NCBI GenBank assembly: GCA_051953655.1
Contig: JBQCIO010000290.1
Location: 1-12,115 of the forward strand
Length of the DNA stretch: 12,115 nucleotides
Direction: 5' to 3'
Origin: JBQCHF01 sp051953655
GTDB taxonomy: Bacteria > Actinomycetota > Actinomycetes > Motilibacterales > Motilibacteraceae
The translations under genes and the position numbers were made by a program. The notes under the pieces were generated by a model. It worked only from the letters and a program-made list of their open reading frames with translations, was not told the origin of the DNA and made no database searches. This document shows, in pieces, positions 1 through 6,641 of the stretch (the first letter of the stretch is position 1; the number at the start of each line of letters is the position of its first letter).

Positions 1-46
1 CTTGATGCATTCTCACGCTCAGCAGGGTGCACAGCGCCTCAAGATC
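1..46. repeat. Imperfect palindromic element, copy A (cut by window edge)
   Basis: Read on the minus strand this stretch begins GATCTTGAGGCGCTGTGCAC and ends GCATCAAG at the window edge. It aligns without gaps to the element at 11391-11436, with 37 of 46 positions identical by hand count, in the opposite orientation. The ends are inverted (CTTGA at 1-5, TCAAG at 39-43), so it is probably a full palindrome whose last three bases lie outside the window. It sits about 125 nt beyond the stop of the sulfurtransferase gene, so it lies in or beyond that operon's 3' untranslated region. It could be a terminator-like hairpin or a dispersed intergenic repeat. No T-run follows on either strand. Confidence 0.6.
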
Positions 47-65
47 CGCGGTCGGCCGGCCGCGG
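46..65. repeat. 20-bp near-perfect GC palindrome
   Basis: CCGCGG at 46-51 and again at 60-65 flank a CGGCCG core. The 20 bases match their own reverse complement at 18 positions. It directly abuts the palindromic element at 1-46, on the 3' side of the sulfurtransferase gene. It may add to a transcription-termination structure for the leftward operon, but there is no T-tract. In DNA this GC-rich a short palindrome can arise by chance, so I give it little weight. The rest of the gene-free stretch to 172 shows nothing I recognise. Confidence 0.3.
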
Positions 66-172
66 GAGGCGGCCCGCCGCTTCGCCGCCCCCTCACCAGC
101 GCCGTGACCGCGGCCAGCGGACCCGCACCGGGCGGCGTGACGGAGCTCGGACGGCGGGACCACCACAGCCCC

Positions 173-1042
173 TCAGCCCCGCTCCTCCCCGACCGCGACC
201 TCCCGAGCGGGGTCGGCCACCCACTCCGACCAGCTGCCCGGCCAGAGCGCGGCGTCCACGCCGGCCACGGCGAGGGCCAGCACGGTGCGGGCGGCGGTGA
301 CGCCGGACCCGCACATCGCGACCACCGGACGGCCGGCATCGGCGGCGTCGAGCGCGCCGAGCTGGGCGTAGCGTTCGCGCAGCGCGGCGACGTCGAGCAG
401 CCGCCCCGAGGCGTCGACGTCGTCGGCGGCCGGCGCGGAGACGGCGCCGGGCACGTGGCCGGCCACCGGGTCGACCGGCTCGACCTCGCCGCGGTAGCGC
501 TCGCCGGCCCGGGCGTCGAGCAGCACACCTTGCCGCGCGGCGGCCGCCGCCCCCGCGGCGTCGGCGACCGGCAGCTCGCCCCACCCGGTCAGCGGCACCC
601 CCGGCGCCGGGACGACGTCGCCCTGCTCGAGGGAGCCGCCGGCGGCCACCCAGCCGGGCAGCCCGCCGTCGAGGACGCGCACCCGACGGTGGCCGGCGTG
701 GCGCAGCAGCCACCAGCACCGCGCGGCGGGGAAGCCGTCGCCGCCGTCGTAGGCGACGACGTCGTGGTCGGGCCGCACCCCGGCTCGCGCCATCGCGGCG
801 TGGAAGCTGGCCGGGTCCGGCAGCGGGTGCCGGCCGCCCGACCCGGGTGGCCCGGCCAGGGCGGTGTCGAGGTCGACGAAGACCGCGCCAGGCAGGTGCC
901 CGGTCAGGTAGGCCTCGCGCCCGGGCGGGCCGACCAGGCTCCAGCGGACGTCGAGCAGCAGCGGCCGTGTGGGCCCGGCCAGCTCCGCGGCCAGCTCGGT
1001 GGGAGCGACCAGGTGCCCATCGCGGCTCTCGAGGCTGCTCAT
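173..1042 (-). CDS. sseA: Sulfurtransferase, 3-mercaptopyruvate type (tandem rhodanese)
   Basis: A 289-residue two-domain rhodanese. The N-terminal, non-catalytic domain covers about residues 12-140 (DVRWSLVGP near 31, GHLPGAVFVDLD at 48-59, and YDGGDG near 98 where the catalytic loop would be). The C-terminal catalytic domain covers about 155-285 with the loop CGSGVTA at 244-250. Cys244 should carry the persulfide. CGSGVTA is the loop of the mercaptopyruvate sulfurtransferases; thiosulfate-type rhodaneses carry a more basic loop. The enzyme would move sulfur from 3-mercaptopyruvate to a thiol or cyanide acceptor in the cytoplasm. Its ATG overlaps the stop of the thymidine kinase gene as ATGA, so translation is probably coupled; this decides the start over longer in-frame extensions, which lack rhodanese similarity. 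It is the last gene of the leftward operon. Substrate preference is inferred from the loop alone. Confidence 0.9.
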   Translation of the reverse strand: MSSLESRDGHLVAPTELAAELAGPTRPLLLDVRWSLVGPPGREAYLTGHLPGAVFVDLDTALAGPPGSGGRHPLPDPASFHAAMARAGVRPDHDVVAYDGGDGFPAARCWWLLRHAGHRRVRVLDGGLPGWVAAGGSLEQGDVVPAPGVPLTGWGELPVADAAGAAAAARQGVLLDARAGERYRGEVEPVDPVAGHVPGAVSAPAADDVDASGRLLDVAALRERYAQLGALDAADAGRPVVAMCGSGVTAARTVLALAVAGVDAALWPGSWSEWVADPAREVAVGEERG

Positions 1043-1752
1043 CGGGCCGCCCCGGCCGCGACGTGCCCGTCGAAGGGCAGCGGCTCCGGCGAGAGCTCGG
1101 CGGCGTGGGCGCTCGCCGCCGTGGCCCGGCGCATGTGGTGGCGTCGGCAGAGCACCTCGTAGGCGACCTCGTCCGCCGGTCTTCCGGCACCGGCCGCACT
1201 CGGGGCCCCGTCCCCGGCATCGCCGACGGTGTCCCCCACCACGACCGTCTCGCCCTCCATCACCATCCGGCCGCCGACCGTCCGCGCGTTGTGGGTGCCG
1301 CGAGCGCCGCACCAGCACAGCGCCTCGACCTGCAGGACCTCGAACCGGTCGGCCAGCTCGATGAGCCGGGCCGAGCCCGGGAAGAGCCGGGAGCGGAAGT
1401 CGGTGGTGAGCCCGAACGCCATGACGTCGACGCCGAGCTCGTCGACCACCCGGGCCAGCTGGTCGACCTGCTCCGGGCTGTAGAACATCGCCTCGTCGCA
1501 GACGAGATAGTCGACCCGCTCGCCGGCCACCAGCCGGTCGCCGACGTCGATGCGGAAGTCCAGCTCCGGGGTCACCTCGACCGCCGGGACCTGGAGCCCG
1601 AGCCGGCTGGACAGGCGCGACTCGCCGGCCCGGTCGTGCGCGGTGTAGATCACCCCGCGCAGTCCGCGGGCCCGCCGGTTGTGGTCCATCTGCAGGGCGA
1701 GGGTGGACTTGCCGCAGTCCATGGTCCCGCTGAAGAACACGAGCTCGGCCAC
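1039..1752 (-). CDS. tdk: Thymidine kinase (type II)
   Basis: A 237-residue enzyme that phosphorylates thymidine (or deoxyuridine) with ATP in pyrimidine deoxynucleoside salvage. The P-loop GTMDCGKST lies at residues 9-17, the second nucleotide-binding strand VDYLVCDEAMFY at 80-91 with Glu87 as the likely catalytic base, and FGLTTDF at 113-119. The lasso/zinc region has CWCG at 146-149 and CRRH at 202-205. THNARTVGGRMV at 153-164 fits the thymidine-binding loop seen in actinobacterial homologues. A Gly/Ala/Asp-rich stretch at about 173-195 looks like a linker that makes the protein a little longer than typical. The start is GTG, 77 nt after the phosphodiesterase stop; AAGGGG about 12 nt upstream is a poor Shine-Dalgarno match. 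The 3' end overlaps the sulfurtransferase start by 4 nt. Confidence 0.93.
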   Translation of the reverse strand: MAELVFFSGTMDCGKSTLALQMDHNRRARGLRGVIYTAHDRAGESRLSSRLGLQVPAVEVTPELDFRIDVGDRLVAGERVDYLVCDEAMFYSPEQVDQLARVVDELGVDVMAFGLTTDFRSRLFPGSARLIELADRFEVLQVEALCWCGARGTHNARTVGGRMVMEGETVVVGDTVGDAGDGAPSAAGAGRPADEVAYEVLCRRHHMRRATAASAHAAELSPEPLPFDGHVAAGAAR

Positions 1753-1829
1753 GCTGCGCCCACGACCCCTTCGATCACGTCCCCGTCCGGCCCCATCCTG
1801 CCGCAGCCACCCGAAGCTCGGTGCGCCGG

Positions 1830-3029
1830 TCAGCCGGAGGGGCGCGCCTCGATCAGGGGCACCAGCGCCTCCTGCGGGGTGAGGGAGCCGTGGTGGCCGA
1901 CCAGCGCCAGGGCGGCCGGCGGCATCCTGCGGGAGTCCTCGACCGCGGCGTCACCGGTGGCCAGCGCGACGACGTCGCCGATCCGCGCCGCGGCGGCCGG
2001 GGTGACGACCAGGCCGAACCACCCCTGCCCGGTCGCCTCCTCCCGGGAGAGGACCAGGAACCGGTCGGACAGCCGGTCGTGCCATGCCGCCAGCACGTCG
2101 GCGGCGGCGCCGGGGACGGCGTGCACGTGCCGGGCCCGCGGCTCGCCGGAGAGCGCCGCCACCCCGGCGTCGAGGTCGGGCTCGGCGGCCAGGTCGAGCC
2201 GGGCCTCGCGCGGGACGTCGACCATGCCGTGGTCGGCCACCACCCAGAGCGCGCCGTCGGGCGGCAGCACGGCGACGAGCTGCTCGACCAGGCGGTCGAC
2301 GTGGCCCAGCTGCAGCGCCCACGCCTCGCTGCCGCAGCCGGACAGGTGCCCGGTGAGGTCGAGGTCGCCGTCGTAGGCGAGGACCAGAGCCGGGCCCGGC
2401 TCGCGCAGCGCCGACGCGGCCGCCGCCACCCGCTGCCCGACGGTGGCCGCGGGGACGAACCGTGCCCCGCGCCAGGCGGCCCGGGTGAGACCGGAGCCGG
2501 CGAACCGGCCGGGCCCCACGTGGACGGCGCGGACTCCGGCGGCGGCGGCCCGCTCCAGCACGGTGGGCACCGGCTGGAAGGCGAGCGGGTCGACGTCGGG
2601 GTCCCAGGTGAGGCCGTTCACCACCCGGCCGGGAGCCCCGTCCAGGCCGGGGGCGAGCATCTCGAAGCCGACCAGCCCGTGCTCGCCGGGTGTCGTGCCG
2701 GTGCCCAGGGTGGCGCTGCTGGTGACCGTGGTGGCCGGGAAGGCGGTGGTGAGCTCGCGCCGGGTCAGCGAGGACAGGAACGGCGCGGCGTCGGGGTGCG
2801 CGGCCAGGGCACGGGCGCCCAGCCCGTCGACGAGCAGGACGCACGCCGCGCGCACCGGCGCCAGCCCCAGGACGTTGGACGTCTCGGCCGCCCCGTGGTC
2901 ACCCTGGTGCCCGTCGCCCGCCCCGAGCGCCGCGAGCACCGACGGGAACAGCTCGGCCAGCGACGCCTCGCCGTAGCGCGGCCGGACCAGCCCCGAACCA
3001 GCCGGCGCGCCCGCCGGCCCCTCGCCCAC
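1830..3029 (-). CDS. Alkaline phosphatase superfamily phosphodiesterase / nucleotide pyrophosphatase-type protein
   Basis: 399 residues of the type I phosphodiesterase/nucleotide pyrophosphatase fold. Metal and catalytic positions can be followed: Asp68 in LLVDGLG, Thr101 as nucleophile in FPATTVTSS (nine residues before the Thr of the TG turn, as in NPP enzymes), Asp224 and His228 in DLDLTGH, Asp266-His267 in VVADHGMVD, and a late His at 301 or 303 (RHVHAVPG). All di-zinc ligands therefore seem present, so it should be an active phosphohydrolase. The substrate cannot be read from sequence; a nucleotide or phosphodiester is likely. There is no signal peptide, so it is probably cytoplasmic. 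The GTG start lies 5 nt after the DUF5998-type gene, which implies co-transcription; no clear Shine-Dalgarno is seen. Residues 1-20 are Gly/Pro/Ala-rich and the true start could lie slightly downstream. Confidence 0.85.
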   Translation of the reverse strand: MGEGPAGAPAGSGLVRPRYGEASLAELFPSVLAALGAGDGHQGDHGAAETSNVLGLAPVRAACVLLVDGLGARALAAHPDAAPFLSSLTRRELTTAFPATTVTSSATLGTGTTPGEHGLVGFEMLAPGLDGAPGRVVNGLTWDPDVDPLAFQPVPTVLERAAAAGVRAVHVGPGRFAGSGLTRAAWRGARFVPAATVGQRVAAAASALREPGPALVLAYDGDLDLTGHLSGCGSEAWALQLGHVDRLVEQLVAVLPPDGALWVVADHGMVDVPREARLDLAAEPDLDAGVAALSGEPRARHVHAVPGAAADVLAAWHDRLSDRFLVLSREEATGQGWFGLVVTPAAAARIGDVVALATGDAAVEDSRRMPPAALALVGHHGSLTPQEALVPLIEARPSG

Positions 3030-3034
3030 CGCGG

Positions 3035-3679
3035 TCAGGACCGCGGTGCGTCGTCGGCCGCGGTGGCGGCGGACAGCGCGGCGGCGAAGTCCAGCGCCTG
3101 GGCCACCGCGGTCGGGCCCTCGGCGGCCGCGCTGATCCGCAGCGAGAGGTCGTCGGCGGTGCTGGTGCCGGTGTAGCCGTGGTCGGCCTCGCAGTTGGGG
3201 TCGCCGCAGGCGGCCGGCTCGAGGTCGAGCCGGTTCACCGCGCCCCAGCCGACGGTGACGGTGACCTCGCCCGGCGGCGTGCCCGGCTCCCAGCGCGCCG
3301 GGTCGGTGACCACCCGGGTGACCACGACCGAGGAGACCCGCGACAGCGCGACCGCCTCGGCGGAGGAGGTGGCCACGACCGGGTCGCCGGGGCGCTCGCC
3401 CGGGGCGTCGTCGGTGTGGGTGACGACCAGGCGGGTGGGGGTGAGCGCCAGCACGGTGACGTGCCGGCGGACCTCGTCCGCGTCGAAGGTGGTCTCCTGG
3501 TGCACCAGGTGCGCCTCGACCTGCTCGCCGGCCAGCGCGACGGCGAGGCCGTCACTGACCAGGGCGGGGTAGTAGCCGGCGCGGTCGATGTCGGCGCGCA
3601 CGGTCGGGTCCAGGCGCCGGCCGTTCACCCCGCTGGAGGTGCTGGAGGAGCCGGAGGAGCTGGTCGAGGTGTCCACCAT
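3035..3679 (-). CDS. DUF5998-type actinobacterial protein of unknown function
   Basis: A 214-residue soluble protein. Residues 4-17 are a Ser/Thr/Gly run; the folded part starts around VRADIDRAGYYP (27-38). Several beta-rich segments follow (VTVLALTPTRLVVTHTD at 74-90, VSSVVVTRVV at 115-124, EVTVTVGWGAVNRLDLEP at 138-155), then CGDPNCEADHGY at 158-169, whose Cys158, Cys163 and His167 could bind a metal, and a helical tail. I recognise it as the actinobacterial family I recall as DUF5998, usually found beside the phosphodiesterase and thymidine kinase genes as here. No biochemical role is known to me. The ATG is preceded by GAGGA at 3687-3691 at suitable spacing, which supports this start; upstream in-frame sequence is a shadow of the neighbouring gene. 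No signal peptide or membrane segment is visible. Confidence 0.8.
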   Translation of the reverse strand: MVDTSTSSSGSSSTSSGVNGRRLDPTVRADIDRAGYYPALVSDGLAVALAGEQVEAHLVHQETTFDADEVRRHVTVLALTPTRLVVTHTDDAPGERPGDPVVATSSAEAVALSRVSSVVVTRVVTDPARWEPGTPPGEVTVTVGWGAVNRLDLEPAACGDPNCEADHGYTGTSTADDLSLRISAAAEGPTAVAQALDFAAALSAATAADDAPRS

Positions 3680-3686
3680 GCCCCCA

Positions 3687-3691
3687 TCCTC
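3687..3691 (-). promoter_or_regulatory. Ribosome binding site of the DUF5998-type gene
   Basis: On the minus strand GAGGA ends 7 nt before the ATG at 3679, and a G-run lies between them. This is the clearest Shine-Dalgarno sequence in the leftward operon and decides the start of the gene. The surrounding 89-nt gap (3680-3768) shows no other clear signal, so it is open whether this gene has its own promoter or is read through from the acetyltransferase gene. Confidence 0.5.
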
Positions 3692-3768
3692 GCACCGCGC
3701 GCACCGGGGCGGCGGCCACCGGCCGGCGGGTGTGGACGGTGTCGAGGCGCAGCCGGGCCCCAGCGCGG

Positions 3769-6540
3769 TCAGGCCAGCCGGCGCGGCCCGTGGTCGCCGC
3801 GCGCCATCGGTGGGGCCAGCCGGACCCGCGCGTGCACCACCGAGCAGCCCTGCTGGCCCGCGAGGACCGGGTTGAGCTCGAGCCCGGCGACCTCGGGCAG
3901 CTCGTCGGCCAGCCGCGACACCCGGAGCAGCAGCAGCTCGAGCGCGCCGACGTCGACCGGCTCGGACTCCCTGTAGCCGAACAGCAGCGGCGCCGCGCCC
4001 ACCGAGCGCACCATCTCGGCGGCGTCGACGTCGGTGAGCGGCGGGATCCGGTAGGACCGGTCCCCCAGCAGCTCGGTGGCCACCCCGCCCAGGCCGAAGC
4101 TGACGATCGGCCCGAACAGCGGGTCCTCGGTGGCGGCGACCACGCAGGCGACCCCGGCCGGCGCCATCCGCTGCACGACGATGCTGCGCGCGGCCTCGCC
4201 GCCCAGGCGCTCCTCCATCTCGGCGTAGGCGGCGCGCAGGTCGCGCTCGTCGTCCAGGTGCAGGCGCACGTCGCCGAGGTCGGGCAGGTTCCGCAGCCGG
4301 TGCACGGTGGTCTTGAGCGCCACCGGGTAGCCGATGCCGGCCGCGGCCACCACCGCGTGCTCGACGTCGGCCACCGGCACCGTCGGCACCAGGTCGATGC
4401 CGTAGCAGCGCAGCAGGGCGGTGAGGTCCTCGCCGCTCACGCCGACCCCCTCGGGCGACTGCGCGAGCAGCCGCTCGACCAGCGCGCGGGCCGCGTCGGT
4501 GTCGACGTCGTCGAGCTCGGGCACCTCGCCCGCCGGGCGGCGGCGCCACTGCGCGTAGCGGGTGACCGCGGCCAGCGCGCGCACCGCGTCCTCCGGGGTC
4601 GGGTAGGACGGCACCGAGCCGAACGGGGCCGGGTCCTCGGCGTCGGCCACGTCCACCTCGTCGGCGCCGGCCCCGGCCCGCAGCCGCTCCGGGACCCCGC
4701 GCCGGCCCAGGACGGGGGACACGACGGGCTTGGTGGCGCGCGCGGCGGGGCGGGCCCGCACCGCCGCCCCCGCCTCGCTGCGGGTGAGCAGCGGCGGGAT
4801 GAAGACCGTCACCACGCTGTCCACCGCCGGGTCCTCGAAGACCGCGGCCAGGGCGGCGCGGAAGTCCTCCGCGGTGGCCTCGGCGCCCAGCGCGATCGGC
4901 TCGCCGACCACGGTCAGCCCCCACTCGGCGCACGCGTCGGCGGCCAGCAGCCCCAGCGCGTCGGAGTTGCCGAGGATCGCGACCCGGTCCCCGGCCGGCA
5001 GCGGCTGGGTGACCAGCAGCTGGCCGACGTCGAAGAGGCCGTGGATGTTGTCCACCCGGATGACGCCGGCCTGGCGGAACATCGCGTCGACGGCCGCCGG
5101 CGGGGCGTGGCTCTCGCGCACCCGGTGCCCCAGCGGCACGCCCTGCGTGGTCCGGCCGGACTTCACGGTGACGACGGGCTTGCGCCGGGCCACCCGACGG
5201 GCGATCCGGGAGAACTTGCGCGGGTTGCCGCTGGACTCGAGGTAGAGCAGGACGGCCTCGGTGGAGGGGTCCTCCTCCCAGTACTGCAGCAGGTCGTTGC
5301 CCGAGACGTCGGCCCGGTTCCCCGCCGAGACGAAGCTGGACAGGCCCAGGCCGCGCTGGGTGAGGGCCTCGAGGATGGCCAGGGCCAGCGCCCCGGACTG
5401 GGAGAAGAACCCCAGCCGGCCGCGCGGCGGGGAGACCCGCGACAGGCTCGCGTTGAGCCGCACCTCGGGGTCGTTGTTGATCAGTCCGAAGGAGTTGGGG
5501 CCCACCACCCGCATGCCGTTGGCCCGCGCCAGCTGCACCAGCCGGCGCTGCCGGGTGCGGCCCTCCGCCCCGGCCTCGGCGAAGCCGGCGCTGAGCACCA
5601 CCAGGCCGCGCACCCCCTTGCGGGCGCAGTCGGCGACCACCGGCTCGACGGCGTCGGCCGGCACCGCCAGCACCGCGACGTCGACCGGTCCGGGCACGTC
5701 CAGCACCGAGTCGTACGCCGGCAGCCCGGCGACCTCCTCCACGCCCGGGTTCACCGCGTGCACCGCCCCGGCGAACCCGGCCAGGAGGTTGCGCAGCACG
5801 GTTTGGCCGACCGAGTCGTAGACCCGGCTGGCGCCGACGACGGCCACGGAGGTCGGGCGCAGCAGCCGTTCCACCGAGCGTGCCTCGGCGCGGTGCTCGC
5901 GGGCGGCCATGACCGCCAGCGAGGTCTCGGTCGGCTCGAGGTCGAAGTGCAGCGAGACGACGCCGTCCTCGAAGGCGCTGCTCACCTGGTAGCCGGCGTC
6001 CTTGAACACCCCGAGCATCTTGCGGTTGGCCGGCAGCACCTCGGCGGTGAAGCGGGTGACTCCGCGCTCGCGAGCGGCGGCCGCGGCGTGCTCGAGCAGG
6101 ACCGAGCCCAGGCCGCGTCCCTGGTGGGCGTCGCTGATGTTGAAGGCGACCTCGGCCTCGTGCGGGCTGGTGCGGTCCCAGCGGACCACGCCGATGATGT
6201 CCGGCCCGATGGTGGCGACGACGGCGACCCGGTCGTGGTGGTCGACGTGCGTGAACCGCTCGACGTCGCGATCGGTGAGCTCGGGGTAGGGCGCGAAGAA
6301 GCGGAAGTACGTGGACTGCGGGGACTGGCGCCGGTGGAACATGCGCAGCGCCTCGGCGTCGGCCGGGGTGATGGGGCGCAGGTGCGCGGTGCCGCCGTCG
6401 CGCAGGACGACGTCGGCCTCCCAGTGCGCCGGGTAGGGCCGGCCGGCCGTCGGGTCCCGGCTGGCGTCCTGGTCGGGTGGCGGGGCGGGCGCTGGGGGCG
6501 CCGCGGCCTCGCCGTCGGGGCGGTCGGCGGGCGGCTCCAC
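3769..6540 (-). CDS. Pat-type protein lysine acetyltransferase: N-terminal GNAT fused to NDP-forming acyl-CoA synthetase-like domains
   Basis: 923 residues. A Pro/Ala/Asp-rich tail (1-35) leads into a GNAT domain (about 42-205) with the acetyl-CoA loop HQGRGLGSVLLEHA at 139-152 and EVAFNI at 130-135. A CoA-binding Rossmann domain follows (SVAVVGASR at 231-239), then succinyl-CoA-ligase-like domains (GPNSFG at 347-352, FSQSGALAL at 379-387, SHAPPAAVDAMFRQAGV at 477-493) and an ATP-grasp domain (ALKTTVHR at 741-748, FGLGGVATELL at 815-825, LELNPVL at 887-893). GNAT-first order is the reverse of Salmonella Pat and matches the Streptomyces lividans PatA arrangement. Such enzymes acetylate and inactivate AMP-forming acyl-CoA synthetases. 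The loop around His478 has Pro-Pro where true ADP-forming ligases keep a Gly-rich loop, so ligase activity may be lost (inference). The GTG start appears leaderless. It is divergent from psuG. Confidence 0.87.
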   Translation of the reverse strand: MEPPADRPDGEAAAPPAPAPPPDQDASRDPTAGRPYPAHWEADVVLRDGGTAHLRPITPADAEALRMFHRRQSPQSTYFRFFAPYPELTDRDVERFTHVDHHDRVAVVATIGPDIIGVVRWDRTSPHEAEVAFNISDAHQGRGLGSVLLEHAAAAARERGVTRFTAEVLPANRKMLGVFKDAGYQVSSAFEDGVVSLHFDLEPTETSLAVMAAREHRAEARSVERLLRPTSVAVVGASRVYDSVGQTVLRNLLAGFAGAVHAVNPGVEEVAGLPAYDSVLDVPGPVDVAVLAVPADAVEPVVADCARKGVRGLVVLSAGFAEAGAEGRTRQRRLVQLARANGMRVVGPNSFGLINNDPEVRLNASLSRVSPPRGRLGFFSQSGALALAILEALTQRGLGLSSFVSAGNRADVSGNDLLQYWEEDPSTEAVLLYLESSGNPRKFSRIARRVARRKPVVTVKSGRTTQGVPLGHRVRESHAPPAAVDAMFRQAGVIRVDNIHGLFDVGQLLVTQPLPAGDRVAILGNSDALGLLAADACAEWGLTVVGEPIALGAEATAEDFRAALAAVFEDPAVDSVVTVFIPPLLTRSEAGAAVRARPAARATKPVVSPVLGRRGVPERLRAGAGADEVDVADAEDPAPFGSVPSYPTPEDAVRALAAVTRYAQWRRRPAGEVPELDDVDTDAARALVERLLAQSPEGVGVSGEDLTALLRCYGIDLVPTVPVADVEHAVVAAAGIGYPVALKTTVHRLRNLPDLGDVRLHLDDERDLRAAYAEMEERLGGEAARSIVVQRMAPAGVACVVAATEDPLFGPIVSFGLGGVATELLGDRSYRIPPLTDVDAAEMVRSVGAAPLLFGYRESEPVDVGALELLLLRVSRLADELPEVAGLELNPVLAGQQGCSVVHARVRLAPPMARGDHGPRRLA

Positions 6541-6547
6541 GAGCGGG

Positions 6548-6553
6548 AGGCTA
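6548..6553 (-). promoter_or_regulatory. Candidate -10 box of the acetyltransferase gene (leaderless)
   Basis: Minus-strand TAGCCT fits the actinobacterial TANNNT hexamer. Its last base is 8 nt from the first base of the GTG at 6540, so a normal transcription start would fall at or within two bases of the start codon and give a leaderless mRNA. There is no Shine-Dalgarno in the intervening bases. No convincing -35 box is seen. Confidence 0.45.
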
Positions 6554-6627
6554 CCGCCCGGCGCGGCCGGTGGGCCCGCCCGTGACCCGGCCGGTGCGCC
6601 CGGACCCGGCCCGGCGCCCGGCGCCGG

Positions 6628-6633
6628 TACGGT
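6628..6633 (+). promoter_or_regulatory. Candidate -10 box of psuG (leaderless)
   Basis: TACGGT matches TANNNT and its last base is 9 nt from the GTG at 6642. Transcription would begin essentially at the start codon, giving a leaderless psuG-kinase message. No Shine-Dalgarno lies in between. The -35 region is plain GC-rich sequence. Together with the opposing hexamer at 6548-6553 it explains the 101-nt divergent intergenic region. Confidence 0.5.
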
Positions 6634-6641
6634 CTGCCCAC

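Noticed and set aside
2..1162. 386-codon plus-strand frame over the sulfurtransferase gene
   Set aside because: No domain features; the minus-strand rhodanese with its CGSGVTA loop explains the region.
1043..1318. 92-residue N-terminal extension of the sulfurtransferase frame
   Set aside because: It overlaps the thymidine kinase C-terminus, has no rhodanese similarity, and the ATGA overlap gives a natural start at 1042.
3632..3673. Ser/Thr codon run at the start of the DUF5998-type gene as a tandem repeat locus
   Set aside because: The codons vary and no unit repeats exactly; it is a low-complexity linker.
3680..4933. N-terminal extension of the DUF5998-type frame to 632 codons
   Set aside because: The extra 418 residues are Arg/Gly/Ala-rich and overlap the acetyltransferase gene in another frame; an ATG with GAGGA upstream marks the true start.
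3730..6585. 951-codon plus-strand open frame antisense to the acetyltransferase gene
   Set aside because: Its product is Arg/Gly/His/Pro/Val-rich without domains, and it mirrors a clear 923-aa gene on the other strand. Long antisense frames are normal at this GC content.
6477..6641. 55-residue N-terminal extension of psuG
   Set aside because: Arg/Pro-rich, crosses the divergent promoter region and enters the acetyltransferase gene; family similarity begins after the GTG at 6642.
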